DNA of 14,610 nucleotides from Hydrogenophilales bacterium (GTDB lineage Bacteria > Pseudomonadota > Gammaproteobacteria > Burkholderiales > Thiobacillaceae), in the NCBI GenBank assembly GCA_011391655.1, contig JAABQE010000055.1:1-14610 (forward strand). Direction: 5' to 3'. Positions within the stretch are counted from its first letter, which is position 1. Each line of letters opens with the position of its first letter. The notes beneath the pieces were generated by a model, which was not told the DNA's origin, did not search any database, and saw nothing but the letters and a program-made list of their open reading frames with translations. Below, piece by piece: positions 7,284 to 14,610 of this stretch. The translations under genes and the position numbers were made by a program.

Positions 7284-7315
7284 GATTGGGTAAACCGGGT
7301 TATGTCTACCCAATC
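7284..7315. promoter_or_regulatory. 9-bp inverted repeat in the leader of the HDOD-GGDEF gene
   Basis: GATTGGGTA (7284-7292) and TACCCAATC (7307-7315) are perfect inverted arms around 14 bases that contain a nested AACC-G-GGTT. It lies 19-50 bases ahead of the HDOD-GGDEF start and 80 bases after the DUF1841 stop, both on minus. It could be an operator, a leader hairpin, or a weak terminator of the rsx operon; no T-run follows on the minus strand. Confidence 0.45.
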
Positions 7316-7318
7316 TTA

Positions 7319-7337
7319 TCGACAGAATTTCGACAGA
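7319..7337. repeat. Two direct copies of TCGACAGA, 11-bp period
   Basis: TCGACAGA occurs at 7319-7326 and again at 7330-7337, one helical turn apart, just outside the inverted repeat at 7284-7315 and about 55-72 bases ahead of the HDOD-GGDEF start. The spacing suits a protein binding one face of the helix, but chance is possible. Confidence 0.35.
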
Positions 7338-7394
7338 CTGAAGATCAACCAACATTACCTTCAGACAGGTGGCGGTTCCGCCAGCGACGGTCGT

Positions 7395-7829
7395 TCAGGC
7401 CTCACCCAACTGCTGGTCCAGACAACGCAAATAGGCTGTTGAATCGAACGCGGTTTGGTATCGCTGCACGTGCCAGATCATTTCCGCCAGGCATTCCATT
7501 ACCGCATGCTGTGCGGGCATCGTGTCGCCATGCAGTTTGAGCAGACGCTGATAGCGCGCGCGGATGCCGGGCGGCTGGTCGACCGATAATTGCTCGCTGA
7601 TCGCCAAATGCATGGATAAGTGCAAAAACGGATTGGTTTCACCGGACTCGGGCAGGTAATCGCGTTCCTGATAACGCTCAGGCTGATCAAGCAGGGCGTG
7701 GTATTCGGGATGCGTCAGGATCGCGTCGAGCGCGGGCTGTTCCGCCCCGGCCAGTGGTTGTCCGGCGCGGTATTTCGCCCACACGGCGAAGAAAAACTGG
7801 CGCACCTGATCGCGGCTGGGGTTAAACAT
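7395..7829 (-). CDS. Conserved small protein of unknown function (DUF1841-like)
   Basis: 144 residues, predicted cytoplasmic and largely helical, with no signal peptide or membrane segment. It begins [13 protein letters not shown], the N-terminal signature I associate with the DUF1841 family, and carries an N-P-F-L-H-L-S-M-H segment (about residues 67-75) and an H-x-V-M-E-C-L-A-E-M-I-W segment (about 109-120). The conserved His, Glu and Cys could bind a metal, but this is only a guess. The start ATG lies inside the end of nth (8-bp overlap), so the two are translationally coupled and the gene belongs to the rsx-nth operon. A longer in-frame reading from 7916 is rejected because its first 29 residues are low-complexity nth antisense-frame sequence. 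Its biochemical role is unknown. Confidence 0.85.
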   Translation of the reverse strand: MFNPSRDQVRQFFFAVWAKYRAGQPLAGAEQPALDAILTHPEYHALLDQPERYQERDYLPESGETNPFLHLSMHLAISEQLSVDQPPGIRARYQRLLKLHGDTMPAQHAVMECLAEMIWHVQRYQTAFDSTAYLRCLDQQLGEA

Positions 7830-8460
7830 ACGCCAGCTTGCCCTTGAATTCGCACAGGTCGGCAATGATGCACTCGCCGCATTTTGGCTTGCGCGCCTGG
7901 CACACGTAGCGCCCATGCAAAATCAGCCAGTGGTGCGCGTCGATGCGAAATTCGTCCGGGATGACCTTGAGCAGTTTTTTTTCCACGTCCAGCACCGTTT
8001 TGCCCGGGGCCAAGCCGATGCGATTGGATACCCGAAAGATATGTGTATCAACTGCCATCGTCGGCTGGCCAAAGGCCGTGTTCAAAATCACATTTGCTGT
8101 TTTGCGCCCGACGCCGGGCAAGGCTTCAAGCGCGGCGCGGTCGGCTGGAACGGTACTGTGGTGCCGATCGATCAGCATGCGGCAGGTGGCGATGAGGTGT
8201 TTGGCTTTGCTCTTGTAGAGACCGATCGTCTTGATGTGGTCGGCGAGTCCCGTTTCACTCAGCGCGTAGATGGCTTCCGGAGTGTTGGCCACCGGGAACA
8301 GTCTGCGCGTGGCCAGGTTTACGCCCTTGTCAGTCGATTGGGCGGACAACACCACCGCCACCAGCAACTCGAACGGCGACGTGTATTCCAGCTCGGTGGT
8401 GGGATGGGGGTTGGCCGCGCGCAGGCGATTGAAAATTTCGTAGCGCTTGGCCGGGTTCAT
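7822..8460 (-). CDS. nth: Endonuclease III, DNA glycosylase/AP lyase
   Basis: 212 residues, the same length class as E. coli Nth (211). The helix-hairpin-helix [11 protein letters not shown] contains catalytic Lys120, and Asp138 follows in V-D-T-H-I-F-R-V. Both positions have the E. coli numbering. The C-terminal [4Fe-4S] cluster ligands are Cys187, Cys194, Cys197 and Cys203 (C-x6-C-x2-C-x5-C). The enzyme removes oxidised pyrimidines and nicks the resulting abasic site in base-excision repair. Its ATG overlaps the rsxE stop by four bases (ATGA), repeating the rsx-nth linkage known in E. coli. The next gene overlaps its own 3' end. All key residues are present, so it should be active. Confidence 0.97.
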   Translation of the reverse strand: MNPAKRYEIFNRLRAANPHPTTELEYTSPFELLVAVVLSAQSTDKGVNLATRRLFPVANTPEAIYALSETGLADHIKTIGLYKSKAKHLIATCRMLIDRHHSTVPADRAALEALPGVGRKTANVILNTAFGQPTMAVDTHIFRVSNRIGLAPGKTVLDVEKKLLKVIPDEFRIDAHHWLILHGRYVCQARKPKCGECIIADLCEFKGKLAYV

Positions 8461-9134
8461 GCTGGGACGGCAATCGCTGCGCGGGCGCGCTGCGCGCTGT
8501 GGGCCTTGTAGCCGTTGTTCGCGGCGATCAGCAGGCCCAGCGCGATGAAGGCGCCGGGCGGCAGCACGGCCAGCAGGAATCCATGGTAATTGGGTAGCAC
8601 ATGCAGGACGAGAGCTTTGGACGACTCGCCAAACACCAGATCGATGCCGGCCAACAGCGTGCCCTGTCCGATGATTTCGCGGATTGCGCCTAATACCACC
8701 AGCACCAGTGTCAGTCCCAGCCCCATCGCCAGCGCATCGATCACGCTGTGCAGCGGACGGTTCTTGGAAGCGAACGCATCGGCACGCGCCAGCACGATGC
8801 AGTTGGTGGTGATCAGTGGAATGAATATCCCCAGCACCAGATAGAGCGGATGCACATAGGCATTCATCGCCAGGTCGATCACCGTGACCAGTGCGGCGAT
8901 GATGAGGACGAATACCGGGATGCGGATTTCATTCGGCACGAAATGGCGCACGGAGGACACGGCGCCGCTGGAGGCAGCCATCACCAGCATGGTCGCCAGC
9001 CCTAGCGACAAAGCATTGATCACGTTGTTGCTGATTGCCAGCAACGGGCACAGGCCGAGCAGTTGTACCAGTCCGGTGTTCTGCTTGATGAGGCCGTTGT
9101 GAAACAGGCTGCGGAATTCGGTCAGGGTCATCAT
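8457..9134 (-). CDS. rsxE: Rnf/Rsx electron-transport complex subunit E
   Basis: 225 residues, an integral membrane protein with about six hydrophobic segments. It belongs to the RnfA/RnfE (NqrD/NqrE) family. Key features are L-L-G-L-C-P (Cys29) and I-T-T-N-C (Cys112); these two half-buried Cys, together with those of RsxA, hold an iron-sulfur cluster at the A-E interface in known Rnf structures. It carries electrons across the membrane part of the complex. The start overlaps the rsxG stop (ATGA) and the stop overlaps the nth start. A second ATG follows immediately, so the first residue is uncertain by one. The C-terminal tail after about residue 208 (K-A-H-S-A-Q-R-A-R) is basic and cytoplasmic. 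Confidence 0.96.
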   Translation of the reverse strand: MMTLTEFRSLFHNGLIKQNTGLVQLLGLCPLLAISNNVINALSLGLATMLVMAASSGAVSSVRHFVPNEIRIPVFVLIIAALVTVIDLAMNAYVHPLYLVLGIFIPLITTNCIVLARADAFASKNRPLHSVIDALAMGLGLTLVLVVLGAIREIIGQGTLLAGIDLVFGESSKALVLHVLPNYHGFLLAVLPPGAFIALGLLIAANNGYKAHSAQRARAAIAVPA

Positions 9135-9778
9135 GTTTGAGGCTCCTTGGCAGGTGGCGCGTTGAATTCTGCGCGGTGCTGGGCAAAATATTCGAGCGCA
9201 CTTTTGACTGCCCTGACCACGGCGCGTGGGGTGATGGTGGCACCGGCGCGGGCGTCGAATGCGCCGCCGTCCTTGATGACTTTCCAGTGCTTGGGCAGTG
9301 GATGGGTGAGCGATGTGCCGACGAACTGGTCGATCCAGCTGTGCTTGGCGCGATCGATGTAATCGCCCAGCCCCGGGGTTTCACGGTGGGCGGTGACGCG
9401 CACACCGGTGACCTTGCCGTTTGCGTCGATGCCGATCAACAGGGAAATATCGCCGCTGTAGCCATCGGGCGCGATGGCTTCCAGCACCACGCCGCTGAAC
9501 ACGTCGCCGCGCCGTGCCAGCCAGAGTAAAGAGGCCTGGTGGGTGCCCAGCAGATCGTCCGGCGGCACGCTTTGCTGACTGCTTAACAGGTCGTTGTCAT
9601 ACAGCGTGGCGGGCAGGACCTGACTTAGCAACGCGATCTTTTCGGCCTGTTGGCCGCGCAGAATGGTGGGTTCGGTGGACTGGTGGGTGAACGCCAGAAT
9701 GGCGGTACCGACGAAAGCGAAAACCAGCAGGATGACGCCGGTGCGCAGCGCATTGCGGCTGGCTGTGGTGGCGCTCAC
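9131..9778 (-). CDS. rsxG: Rnf/Rsx electron-transport complex subunit G, FMN-binding
   Basis: 215 residues: one N-terminal membrane anchor (about 13-32), then a periplasmic FMN-binding domain. The covalent flavin site follows the ApbE-type Dxx(s/t)gA(t/s) pattern: D175-A-R-A178-G179-A180-T181, with Thr181 as the expected flavin-bearing residue. The fourth position is Ala instead of Ser or Thr. Other family marks are H-R-E-T-P-G-L-G-D (131-139) and the following K/D-rich helix. The protein passes electrons between periplasmic flavin sites of the complex. The GTG start (9776-9778) overlaps the rsxD stop by four bases. No apbE flavin transferase is in the window, so it must be encoded elsewhere. 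Confidence 0.95.
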   Translation of the reverse strand: MSATTASRNALRTGVILLVFAFVGTAILAFTHQSTEPTILRGQQAEKIALLSQVLPATLYDNDLLSSQQSVPPDDLLGTHQASLLWLARRGDVFSGVVLEAIAPDGYSGDISLLIGIDANGKVTGVRVTAHRETPGLGDYIDRAKHSWIDQFVGTSLTHPLPKHWKVIKDGGAFDARAGATITPRAVVRAVKSALEYFAQHRAEFNAPPAKEPQT

Positions 9779-10842
9779 GCGCGTGGCTCCTTGTGGTCGC
9801 CGCCACCGCGTTTAACGACGGTTTCGCCATACACGCGCGGCTGGGTATATTGGTCAATCAGCGGCACGCTCAGGTTCATCAGCAGGATGGCGAAGGCCAC
9901 CCCGTCCGGAAAGCCGCCCCAGGTGCGGATGACAATGGTGAGAAAGCCCGCGCCGAGGCCAAAAATCAGCCTGCCGCGCGGGGTGGTGGAACCCGACACC
10001 GGATCGGTAGCAATGAAAAAGGCACACAACATGACCGACGGCGTGAACAGGTGAAACCACGGCGCGCCGAAGCGGCCGGCATCAAAGAAATGCAGAAAGC
10101 CGGCGGTGAGCCAGATGCCGGCCAGAAACGCCAGCGGCACCTGCCAGCTGATGATGCGCAAGGCCCACAGCAACAAGCCGCCCAGCAGAAACGCCGCCGC
10201 CAGCCATTCGAAGCCGACGCCGCCGTAATGGCCAAAAATCGGCTGCGCCATCACTTCGTCAACCGTCAGTTGCTGGTACAAGCCGGTTCGCAAGACATCG
10301 AGCGGGGTGGCCATGGTGATGGCATCGAGCGTGGCCTTGGGTAGGTCGCCACCGAAAATGACCGCTGTGCTTTGTGCCAGGGTGAGATGCACTGCGTTGG
10401 GTTCGAGTGAGAGTAATTCGAGCGGCCCGGCCCATTGCGTCATCTGTACCGGAAACGACACGATCAGGACGGCGTAGCCGACCATTGCCGGGTTGAAAAT
10501 ATTCTGCCCCAGCCCGCCGTACAAATGCTTGGCCACCACGATGGCGAACAGCGTGCCGGTGATGATGAGCCACCACGGTGCCAGCGACGGCAACGACAGC
10601 GCCAGCAGCCAGGCGGTGACGATGGCCGATAAATCTGTCAGGAAAGGCTTGGCCGGATAGCCGCGCGCTTTCAGCATCGCCGCTTCGGCCGCCAGCGCGG
10701 TAACGGTGGCGAGCGAGAGCGTGACGAGAATGCCGGGACCAAACAGCCAGACGTAAGCCGCAATGCCGGGCAGCAGAGCGGCCAGCACCCAGGCCATGAT
10801 CTGGGTGACGCTGCTGCGATCGAGTATGAACGGGGAGGGCAT
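9775..10842 (-). CDS. rsxD: Rnf/Rsx electron-transport complex subunit D, membrane flavoprotein
   Basis: 355 residues with about nine or ten membrane segments, matching the RnfD/NqrB family length. The flavin attachment site reads D173-A-I-T176-M177-A178-T179, fitting Dxx(s/t)gA(t/s) with Met at the weakly conserved Gly position, and Thr179 is the expected FMN ester. Further family marks are G-Q-N-I-F-N-P-A-M (112-120) and, near the end, A-T-D-P-V-S-G-S-T-T-P-R-G-R. The subunit is central to the ion-translocating membrane part, with RsxG, A and E. Its ATG shares one base with the rsxC stop (TGATG). The C-terminal 20 residues are polar and cytoplasmic. Confidence 0.95.
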   Translation of the reverse strand: MPSPFILDRSSVTQIMAWVLAALLPGIAAYVWLFGPGILVTLSLATVTALAAEAAMLKARGYPAKPFLTDLSAIVTAWLLALSLPSLAPWWLIITGTLFAIVVAKHLYGGLGQNIFNPAMVGYAVLIVSFPVQMTQWAGPLELLSLEPNAVHLTLAQSTAVIFGGDLPKATLDAITMATPLDVLRTGLYQQLTVDEVMAQPIFGHYGGVGFEWLAAAFLLGGLLLWALRIISWQVPLAFLAGIWLTAGFLHFFDAGRFGAPWFHLFTPSVMLCAFFIATDPVSGSTTPRGRLIFGLGAGFLTIVIRTWGGFPDGVAFAILLMNLSVPLIDQYTQPRVYGETVVKRGGGDHKEPRA

Positions 10843-12524
10843 CAGGTCTTCTCTTTGGGTTCCAGCGGTTGCCGCGCCAGTTCACGGATTTTAGCCCGGC
10901 GCGCTTCGATCTCTGCGATCTCATGCTGGGTGTCGGGTGACAGGTTGTCGGTGTTTTGCGGCGTGGCCTCGGCCTTTTTGGCTTGCGCGCGGGCCAGTGC
11001 AGCGGCGATCAGTGCCTTCTTGGCGTCGGCCTCGCTCGGGGCTGCGCTGCCCGGTTCTGCCATGCCAGCAGGCGCGGCAGCGAGTTCGGCGCGCTTGGCC
11101 TGTGCCTTGGCGGCAAGTTTCTCGGCTTTCTCGGATTTTTCGCGTTCCTGGCGGAACAGGCGGAATTCGTGGCGCTCGCGTGCCAAATCAGATGCTTGTT
11201 TGTCTTTTTCGTGCGCCCAGATTTCGCTTTTGGCGTAACGATAAAAGTCGACCAGTGGGATGTGGCTGGGGCACACATAGCTGCAACAGCCGCATTCGAT
11301 ACAGTCGAACAGGTGGTATTCCTGTGCGCGGCCAAAGTCGCCCGCCTTGGCAAAGCGGAACAGTTCCTGCGGTTGCAGTTCGGCCGGGCAGGCGTCGGCG
11401 CAGCGGGTGCAGCGGATGCACGGCAGTGCTTTCGGCAACGGCGGAAACAGCGCGTCAGACTTGACCAGGATGCAGTTGGTGGCCTTGACCACCGGCACAT
11501 CCAGATCGGGCATTGGCATGCCCATCATGGGACCCCCCATCAACACGCCGGTGGTGCCGTCGCGTTCGCCCGCCAGCGTGATCAGCATGTGCATCGGGGT
11601 GCCGATCAGAACGTCGACATTCTGTGGGCGCAGCACGTGGCCGGTGACGGTGACCAGCCGCGAGATCAACGGCTCACCATGGCGCACCGCGCGCGCCAAT
11701 GCATGCGCCGTGCCGACGTTGAACACCTGGATACCGATATCGGTGGACAGCTTGCCCGACGGCACCTGCTTGCCGGTGAGCGTCTCGATCATCTGCTTGG
11801 CGCCGCCGCCAGGATAGACCGCCGGTATGGAAACCACCTCCACCACAAAATCCAGCTTCGCGGCAGCGGAGCGCATTGAATCCAGCGCTTCCGGTTTGTT
11901 GTCCTCGATGCCGACCAGGATTTCGATGCAGCCCAGCAGATGCCGCATGATCGCCACACCTTGCAGAATTTCATCGGCATGGGTGCGCATCAGTACGTCG
12001 TCGCAGGTGATCCACGGCTCGCATTCACCGCCGTTGATGATCAGGGTGGGGCAGGTGTGAGTCGTGCCTGGATCGAGTTTGACCGCGCTTGGAAAGACTG
12101 CACCGCCGAGTCCAGCCAGTCCCAGGTCGCGAATTCGCATGCGCAGATCAGCCGGTGCCATCGCCTGATAGTCGAGCGGCGCATGGGCGATCCATTCGTC
12201 GCGGCCATCCGTTTCAATCGTGATGCACAGATCGGGCAGGCCGGAAATATGCGGCACCGGCTGCTCGCTGATGGCACTGACGATGCCCGAGCTGGATGCA
12301 TGGACTGCCGTGGAAATTCGACCGTCGGCCGCCGCGATCATCTGGCCTTTCAGCACCCGGTCGCCGACGTTGACGATGGGTTTGGCGCTTTGCCCGATGT
12401 GCTGGCGCAGCGGAATGACCAGTTTTTTGGGCAGCGGAGCAGCGTGAATCGGGCGCGTGTTGGATGCTTCCTTATGCCCTGGTGGGTGCACGCCGCCCTT
12501 GAATGTGAACAGTTCGCGGCTCAT
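10842..12524 (-). CDS. rsxC: Rnf/Rsx electron-transport complex subunit C, NADH-binding iron-sulfur protein
   Basis: 560 residues, a peripheral cytoplasmic subunit. An N-terminal F-K-G-G-V-H-P segment precedes the FMN/NADH domain, which resembles the complex I 51-kDa subunit: G-L-G-G-A-V-F-P near 138-145 and N-G-G-E-C-E-P-W near 164-171. Two [4Fe-4S] clusters are bound by Cys369/372/375/379 and Cys408/411/414/418. From about 440 on, an Ala/Lys/Glu-rich, highly charged tail of 120 residues is predicted helical. E. coli RsxC has a comparable but longer tail; the core is enough for catalysis. It takes electrons from NADH and passes them to RsxB, or the reverse. The ATG overlaps the rsxB stop by four bases. 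Confidence 0.96.
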   Translation of the reverse strand: MSRELFTFKGGVHPPGHKEASNTRPIHAAPLPKKLVIPLRQHIGQSAKPIVNVGDRVLKGQMIAAADGRISTAVHASSSGIVSAISEQPVPHISGLPDLCITIETDGRDEWIAHAPLDYQAMAPADLRMRIRDLGLAGLGGAVFPSAVKLDPGTTHTCPTLIINGGECEPWITCDDVLMRTHADEILQGVAIMRHLLGCIEILVGIEDNKPEALDSMRSAAAKLDFVVEVVSIPAVYPGGGAKQMIETLTGKQVPSGKLSTDIGIQVFNVGTAHALARAVRHGEPLISRLVTVTGHVLRPQNVDVLIGTPMHMLITLAGERDGTTGVLMGGPMMGMPMPDLDVPVVKATNCILVKSDALFPPLPKALPCIRCTRCADACPAELQPQELFRFAKAGDFGRAQEYHLFDCIECGCCSYVCPSHIPLVDFYRYAKSEIWAHEKDKQASDLARERHEFRLFRQEREKSEKAEKLAAKAQAKRAELAAAPAGMAEPGSAAPSEADAKKALIAAALARAQAKKAEATPQNTDNLSPDTQHEIAEIEARRAKIRELARQPLEPKEKT

Positions 12525-13087
12525 GCCACACGCTTCAGTTCAGCCGGCTTGACTTCAATGACCGGATATTTCCATTTCCAGTGCGGCAAATCCTCCGCAA
12601 TAGGAACCATCGAAATGCAATCGACCGGGCAAGGCGGCAGGCACAGTTCGCAACCGGTGCACTCGGACGCGATGATGGTGTGCATCTGCTTGGCCGCGCC
12701 AGCAATCGCATCCACCGGGCAAGCCTGGATGCAGAGCGTGCAGCCGATACAGATTTGCTCGTCGATGAAGGCAACCGATTTGGGTTTGGGCGTGCCGTGG
12801 GTTTCGTCGAGAGACTTGGGCTCGACGCCCAGCAGGTCGGCCAGCTTCTTCACGCCTTCTTCACCCCCAGGCGGACACTGGTTGATGTCGGCCTCGCCCT
12901 TGGCGATGGCTTCGGCGTAAGGTCTGCAGCCGGGGAACCCGCACTGGCCGCATTGTGTCTGCGGCAGGATGGCGTCGATTTTTTCCGCCAGCGGATTGCC
13001 TTCCACCTTGAAGCGGATCGCCGACCAGCCGAGCGCCAGCCCGATCACGACGGCAATGCCGACAATCACCAGAATTGCAGCGAGCAT
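12521..13087 (-). CDS. rsxB: Rnf/Rsx electron-transport complex subunit B, iron-sulfur protein
   Basis: 188 residues. One N-terminal membrane anchor (about 3-24) is followed by the Fe-S domain with Cys46, 49, 54 and 71, then a two-cluster ferredoxin domain with Cys113/116/119/123 and Cys143/146/149/153. An additional Cys157 lies in the C-P-V-D-C motif. RsxB is the entry or exit point for ferredoxin electrons in the complex. Its start codon shares one base with the rsxA stop (TAATG), an overlap favouring translational coupling. The C-terminal 30 residues after the second ferredoxin motif are ordinary for betaproteobacterial RnfB. Confidence 0.96.
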   Translation of the reverse strand: MLAAILVIVGIAVVIGLALGWSAIRFKVEGNPLAEKIDAILPQTQCGQCGFPGCRPYAEAIAKGEADINQCPPGGEEGVKKLADLLGVEPKSLDETHGTPKPKSVAFIDEQICIGCTLCIQACPVDAIAGAAKQMHTIIASECTGCELCLPPCPVDCISMVPIAEDLPHWKWKYPVIEVKPAELKRVA

Positions 13088-13662
13088 TACTTGACCAACC
13101 CGGAAAAGCCCATGAACGCCAGCGACATCAGCCCGGCGGTAATCATGGCAATACTGGTGCCCTTGAACGGCGCAGGCACGTCGCAGGTGTCCAGCCGTTC
13201 ACGAATCCCCGCAAACAAAATCAGCACCAGCGTAAAGCCGAGCGCGCCGCCTGCGCCGAAGAACAGCGATTCGATGAAACCGTGTTGTGCCTGCGCATTC
13301 AACAGGGGAATCCCCAGCACCGCGCAGTTGGTGGTGATCAGCGGCAGATAAATTCCCAGCACCTGATACAGCACCGGGCTGGACTTGTGGATGAACATCT
13401 CGGTGAATTGCACAATCCCGGCAATCACCACGATAAACGACAGCGTGCGCAGGTAGAGAAGGTCGGGACCGAGCAGGTATTCGCTGACCAGATAGCTGGC
13501 GCCGGACGCAAGCGTCAGCACGAAGGTCGTCGCCAGCCCCATGCCGATGGCTGTTTCCAGTTTTCTTGACACGCCCATGAACGGGCACAGGCCCAGAATC
13601 TTGGCCATCACGATGTTGTTCACGAACACCGTGGAAATGAGGATGAGGAGGTAGGTTTCCAA
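13087..13662 (-). CDS. rsxA: Rnf/Rsx electron-transport complex subunit A
   Basis: 191 residues with about six membrane segments, an RnfA/NqrE-type protein: [10 protein letters not shown] (Cys26), [11 protein letters not shown] (Cys113) and the C-terminal [15 protein letters not shown]. The two Cys share an iron-sulfur cluster with RsxE. I start at TTG 13660-13662, which aligns with the family N-terminus (M-x-x-Y-L-L-x-x-x-x-T-V in E. coli RsxA). An in-frame ATG at 13689 would give nine extra residues (M-H-H-C-P-G-L-P-A), but its ATG overlaps a good -10 hexamer. It is the first gene of the operon, so it sets expression of all eight. Confidence 0.93.
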   Translation of the reverse strand: METYLLILISTVFVNNIVMAKILGLCPFMGVSRKLETAIGMGLATTFVLTLASGASYLVSEYLLGPDLLYLRTLSFIVVIAGIVQFTEMFIHKSSPVLYQVLGIYLPLITTNCAVLGIPLLNAQAQHGFIESLFFGAGGALGFTLVLILFAGIRERLDTCDVPAPFKGTSIAMITAGLMSLAFMGFSGLVK

Positions 13663-13687
13663 GGCAGGCAATCCGGGGCAATGGTGC

Positions 13688-13717
13688 ATTATCCGCTGAG
13701 GTGGCAGTGGGGTTCAA
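13688..13717 (-). promoter_or_regulatory. Candidate sigma-70 promoter of the rsxABCDGE-nth operon
   Basis: On the minus strand TTGAAC (13717-13712) is followed after 18 bases by GATAAT (13693-13688): four and five matches of six to consensus. Transcription would start near 13680, giving a leader of about 20 bases before TTG 13662. It is the best promoter seen ahead of rsxA; other stretches of the gap have none. Confidence 0.5.
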
Positions 13718-13973
13718 CCCTCACCGCGCAGTGTGTTTGCCCAAATCAGGTTGACATGGGGATTGCCAGACGCACTATCGAGCGCGTCCACCTCTGGATT
13801 TGGCTTGAATCTCGAATTGCGTGCCCCATTTAGCCACATGGTTGGCCGGCAGTTTGCGATGGGTAAAGCCGCGCAGGCCGCAAGCAAGTCACTCCCCTCT
13901 TCGCCGCAACAGCAAGCAAGCCGCAGTCAAAGGATTTGGCTGGGTCAGGCCGGGGGCCGGGGCGGTATTCTGC
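13718..13973. other. Intergenic region upstream of rsxA, no recognised gene
   Basis: About 256 bases between the rsx operon and the next gene. I see no tRNA, repeat or family-like protein. On the minus strand a 41-codon open frame (ATG 13839 to TGA 13714) exists but has no ribosome site and is discussed as a finding. On the plus strand TTGACA at 13751-13756 has no acceptable -10. A GC-rich stretch at 13948-13964 could fold weakly after the stop of the downstream gene on minus. Confidence 0.4.
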
Positions 13974-14610
13974 TCAGCTCATTGCCTTGCCGCTAGCCCA
14001 GAAATCGTAGCCTTTGCTGAGGAATTCGTCCCACGGTAGATAGTGCGAACCGTCGCACGAGAAGGTAAGGCCGACGACGCCATTGAAGATGTTGAGGGTG
14101 CCGTTGCGCAGGTAGAACATTTCATCCATGAAACGCAGCTCGCGCAGGCCTTTGAGCACGGCGCGGATCTGGTCGCGCGGAATCAGGGCGTCGGCGGGAT
14201 AGCTGCGTTTTGGGTAGGCGAGGCAGGTGTTGGGATCGGTCAGCGCGTCGATGTCGAGCAGGCGGTAGCGGTAGGGGTCGTCGAACAGCCAGATGACGGC
14301 GCGGCTGCTGGAAAAATGCAGCATGACGTGGAAGACGCCGCGCTCGGTCATCAGCTCTTCGAGCACCCCTAGCACGGTGTCGAGATGGATGTCCATCTGG
14401 CTGTCGCTGCGGGTCTGGTGAAACACGGTGCCGCGGATGGCGGGGTCACCCTTGATTTGCCGCCAGTGGGTGGGTTCGTCGTAGAGCTGGTTGGTCAGCG
14501 GCAGGTTGCGCAGGTCGAAGTCGGCACCGACGAAGCCGAGCACGTGGCCCTGTGCGTTGCGCACGATCTGGATGGCGGTGAGCGAGGGGCGTTTGGCTCG
14601 CTGGCTGATG
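13974..14610 (-). CDS. PDC/Cache-like sensor domain protein, C-terminal part (5' partial)
   Basis: The frame is open to the right edge (minus strand), so the N-terminus lies outside; about 211 residues are visible. The beginning, with a G-F-V-G-A-D-F-D-L-R-x-L strand, is the end of a PDC/Cache-type extracellular sensor fold. It is followed by a compact region with H-F-S-S-S-R-A-V-I-W, D-D-P-Y-R-Y-R, C-L-A-Y-P, D-E-M-F-Y-L-R and F-S-C-D-G-S-H-Y, motifs I recall from proteins annotated as PDC sensor domain-containing. No kinase, methyl-accepting, GGDEF or EAL output domain follows before the stop. Whether one precedes the visible part is unknown. It is separated from the rsx operon by about 300 bases and belongs to a separate unit. 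Confidence 0.6.
   Translation of the reverse strand, partial: ISQRAKRPSLTAIQIVRNAQGHVLGFVGADFDLRNLPLTNQLYDEPTHWRQIKGDPAIRGTVFHQTRSDSQMDIHLDTVLGVLEELMTERGVFHVMLHFSSSRAVIWLFDDPYRYRLLDIDALTDPNTCLAYPKRSYPADALIPRDQIRAVLKGLRELRFMDEMFYLRNGTLNIFNGVVGLTFSCDGSHYLPWDEFLSKGYDFWASGKAMS

Noticed and set aside
7313..7350. Flagellar sigma-28 promoter for the HDOD-GGDEF gene
   Set aside because: GTCGATAA resembles the -10 element, but the bases about 15 upstream do not resemble TAAA, so the promoter is not supported.
10956..11879. Plus-strand open frame of 307 codons opposite rsxC
   Set aside because: It is an antisense shadow of rsxC; the composition (His, Gln, Gly, Arg runs) and lack of motifs show that rsxC is the real gene.
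11940..12920. Plus-strand open frame of 326 codons opposite rsxC and rsxB
   Set aside because: It crosses two well-identified genes in antisense and has no motif or ribosome site.
13751..13780. Plus-strand TTGACA as a promoter
   Set aside because: No acceptable -10 lies 16-18 bases downstream and no plus-strand gene follows.
13733..13996. Plus-strand open frame of 87 codons in the gap ahead of rsxA
   Set aside because: It overlaps the end of the PDC gene, has no recognisable domain or ribosome site, and is Ser/Gln/Gly-rich as expected of chance GC-rich sequence.

Overview
The window looks like the chromosome of a betaproteobacterium, probably a Nitrosomonadales-type chemolithotroph. This is inferred from GC-rich coding sequence, a MucB/RseB-RseC-MucD cluster followed by a small glutaredoxin, an rnf/rsx operon ending in nth, and tandem small c-type cytochromes beside a SulP anion transporter. 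The genus cannot be fixed from the sequence alone. No tRNA, rRNA, CRISPR array, transposase or phage gene was seen; the content is mostly housekeeping and energy metabolism.

Layout, left to right. (1) Positions 3-2582, plus strand: the end of a sigma-E regulatory operon with rseB (5' end outside the window), rseC, the periplasmic protease mucD/degP and a thioredoxin-fold glutaredoxin-like gene. The glutaredoxin reading frame runs through a cluster of REP-like palindromes. A 13-bp hairpin closes the cluster. (2) Positions 2663-5366: a SulP-STAS transporter on the minus strand, divergent from two tandem monohaem cytochrome c genes on the plus strand, with an AT-rich control region between them and a strong bidirectional terminator after the cytochromes. 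(3) Positions 5391-7265, minus strand: an HDOD-receiver-GGDEF protein whose receiver domain has lost its phosphorylation residues. (4) Positions 7395-13662, minus strand: an overlapping operon rsxA-B-C-D-G-E-nth-DUF1841, which encodes the six-subunit Rnf/Rsx electron-transfer complex, endonuclease III and a small conserved protein of unknown function. (5) Positions 13974-14610, minus strand: the C-terminal part of a PDC/Cache-like sensor protein, cut by the window edge.

How the genes fit together. RseB and RseC tune envelope-stress sigma factor activity, and MucD is the matching periplasmic quality-control protease. Rnf/Rsx couples electron transfer between NADH and ferredoxin to ion movement across the inner membrane. 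In E. coli, Rsx together with RseC keeps the redox sensor SoxR reduced, so both halves of that genetic system lie in this window. The SulP transporter and cytochromes suggest anion (sulfate or bicarbonate) uptake beside periplasmic electron transfer, but their substrate and partners cannot be read from the sequence.

I found no convincing wholly new system. The most unusual points are the palindrome cluster translated within the glutaredoxin gene, the degenerate receiver in the diguanylate cyclase, the Cys/His tail on the SulP protein, and a small conserved gene overlapping nth.
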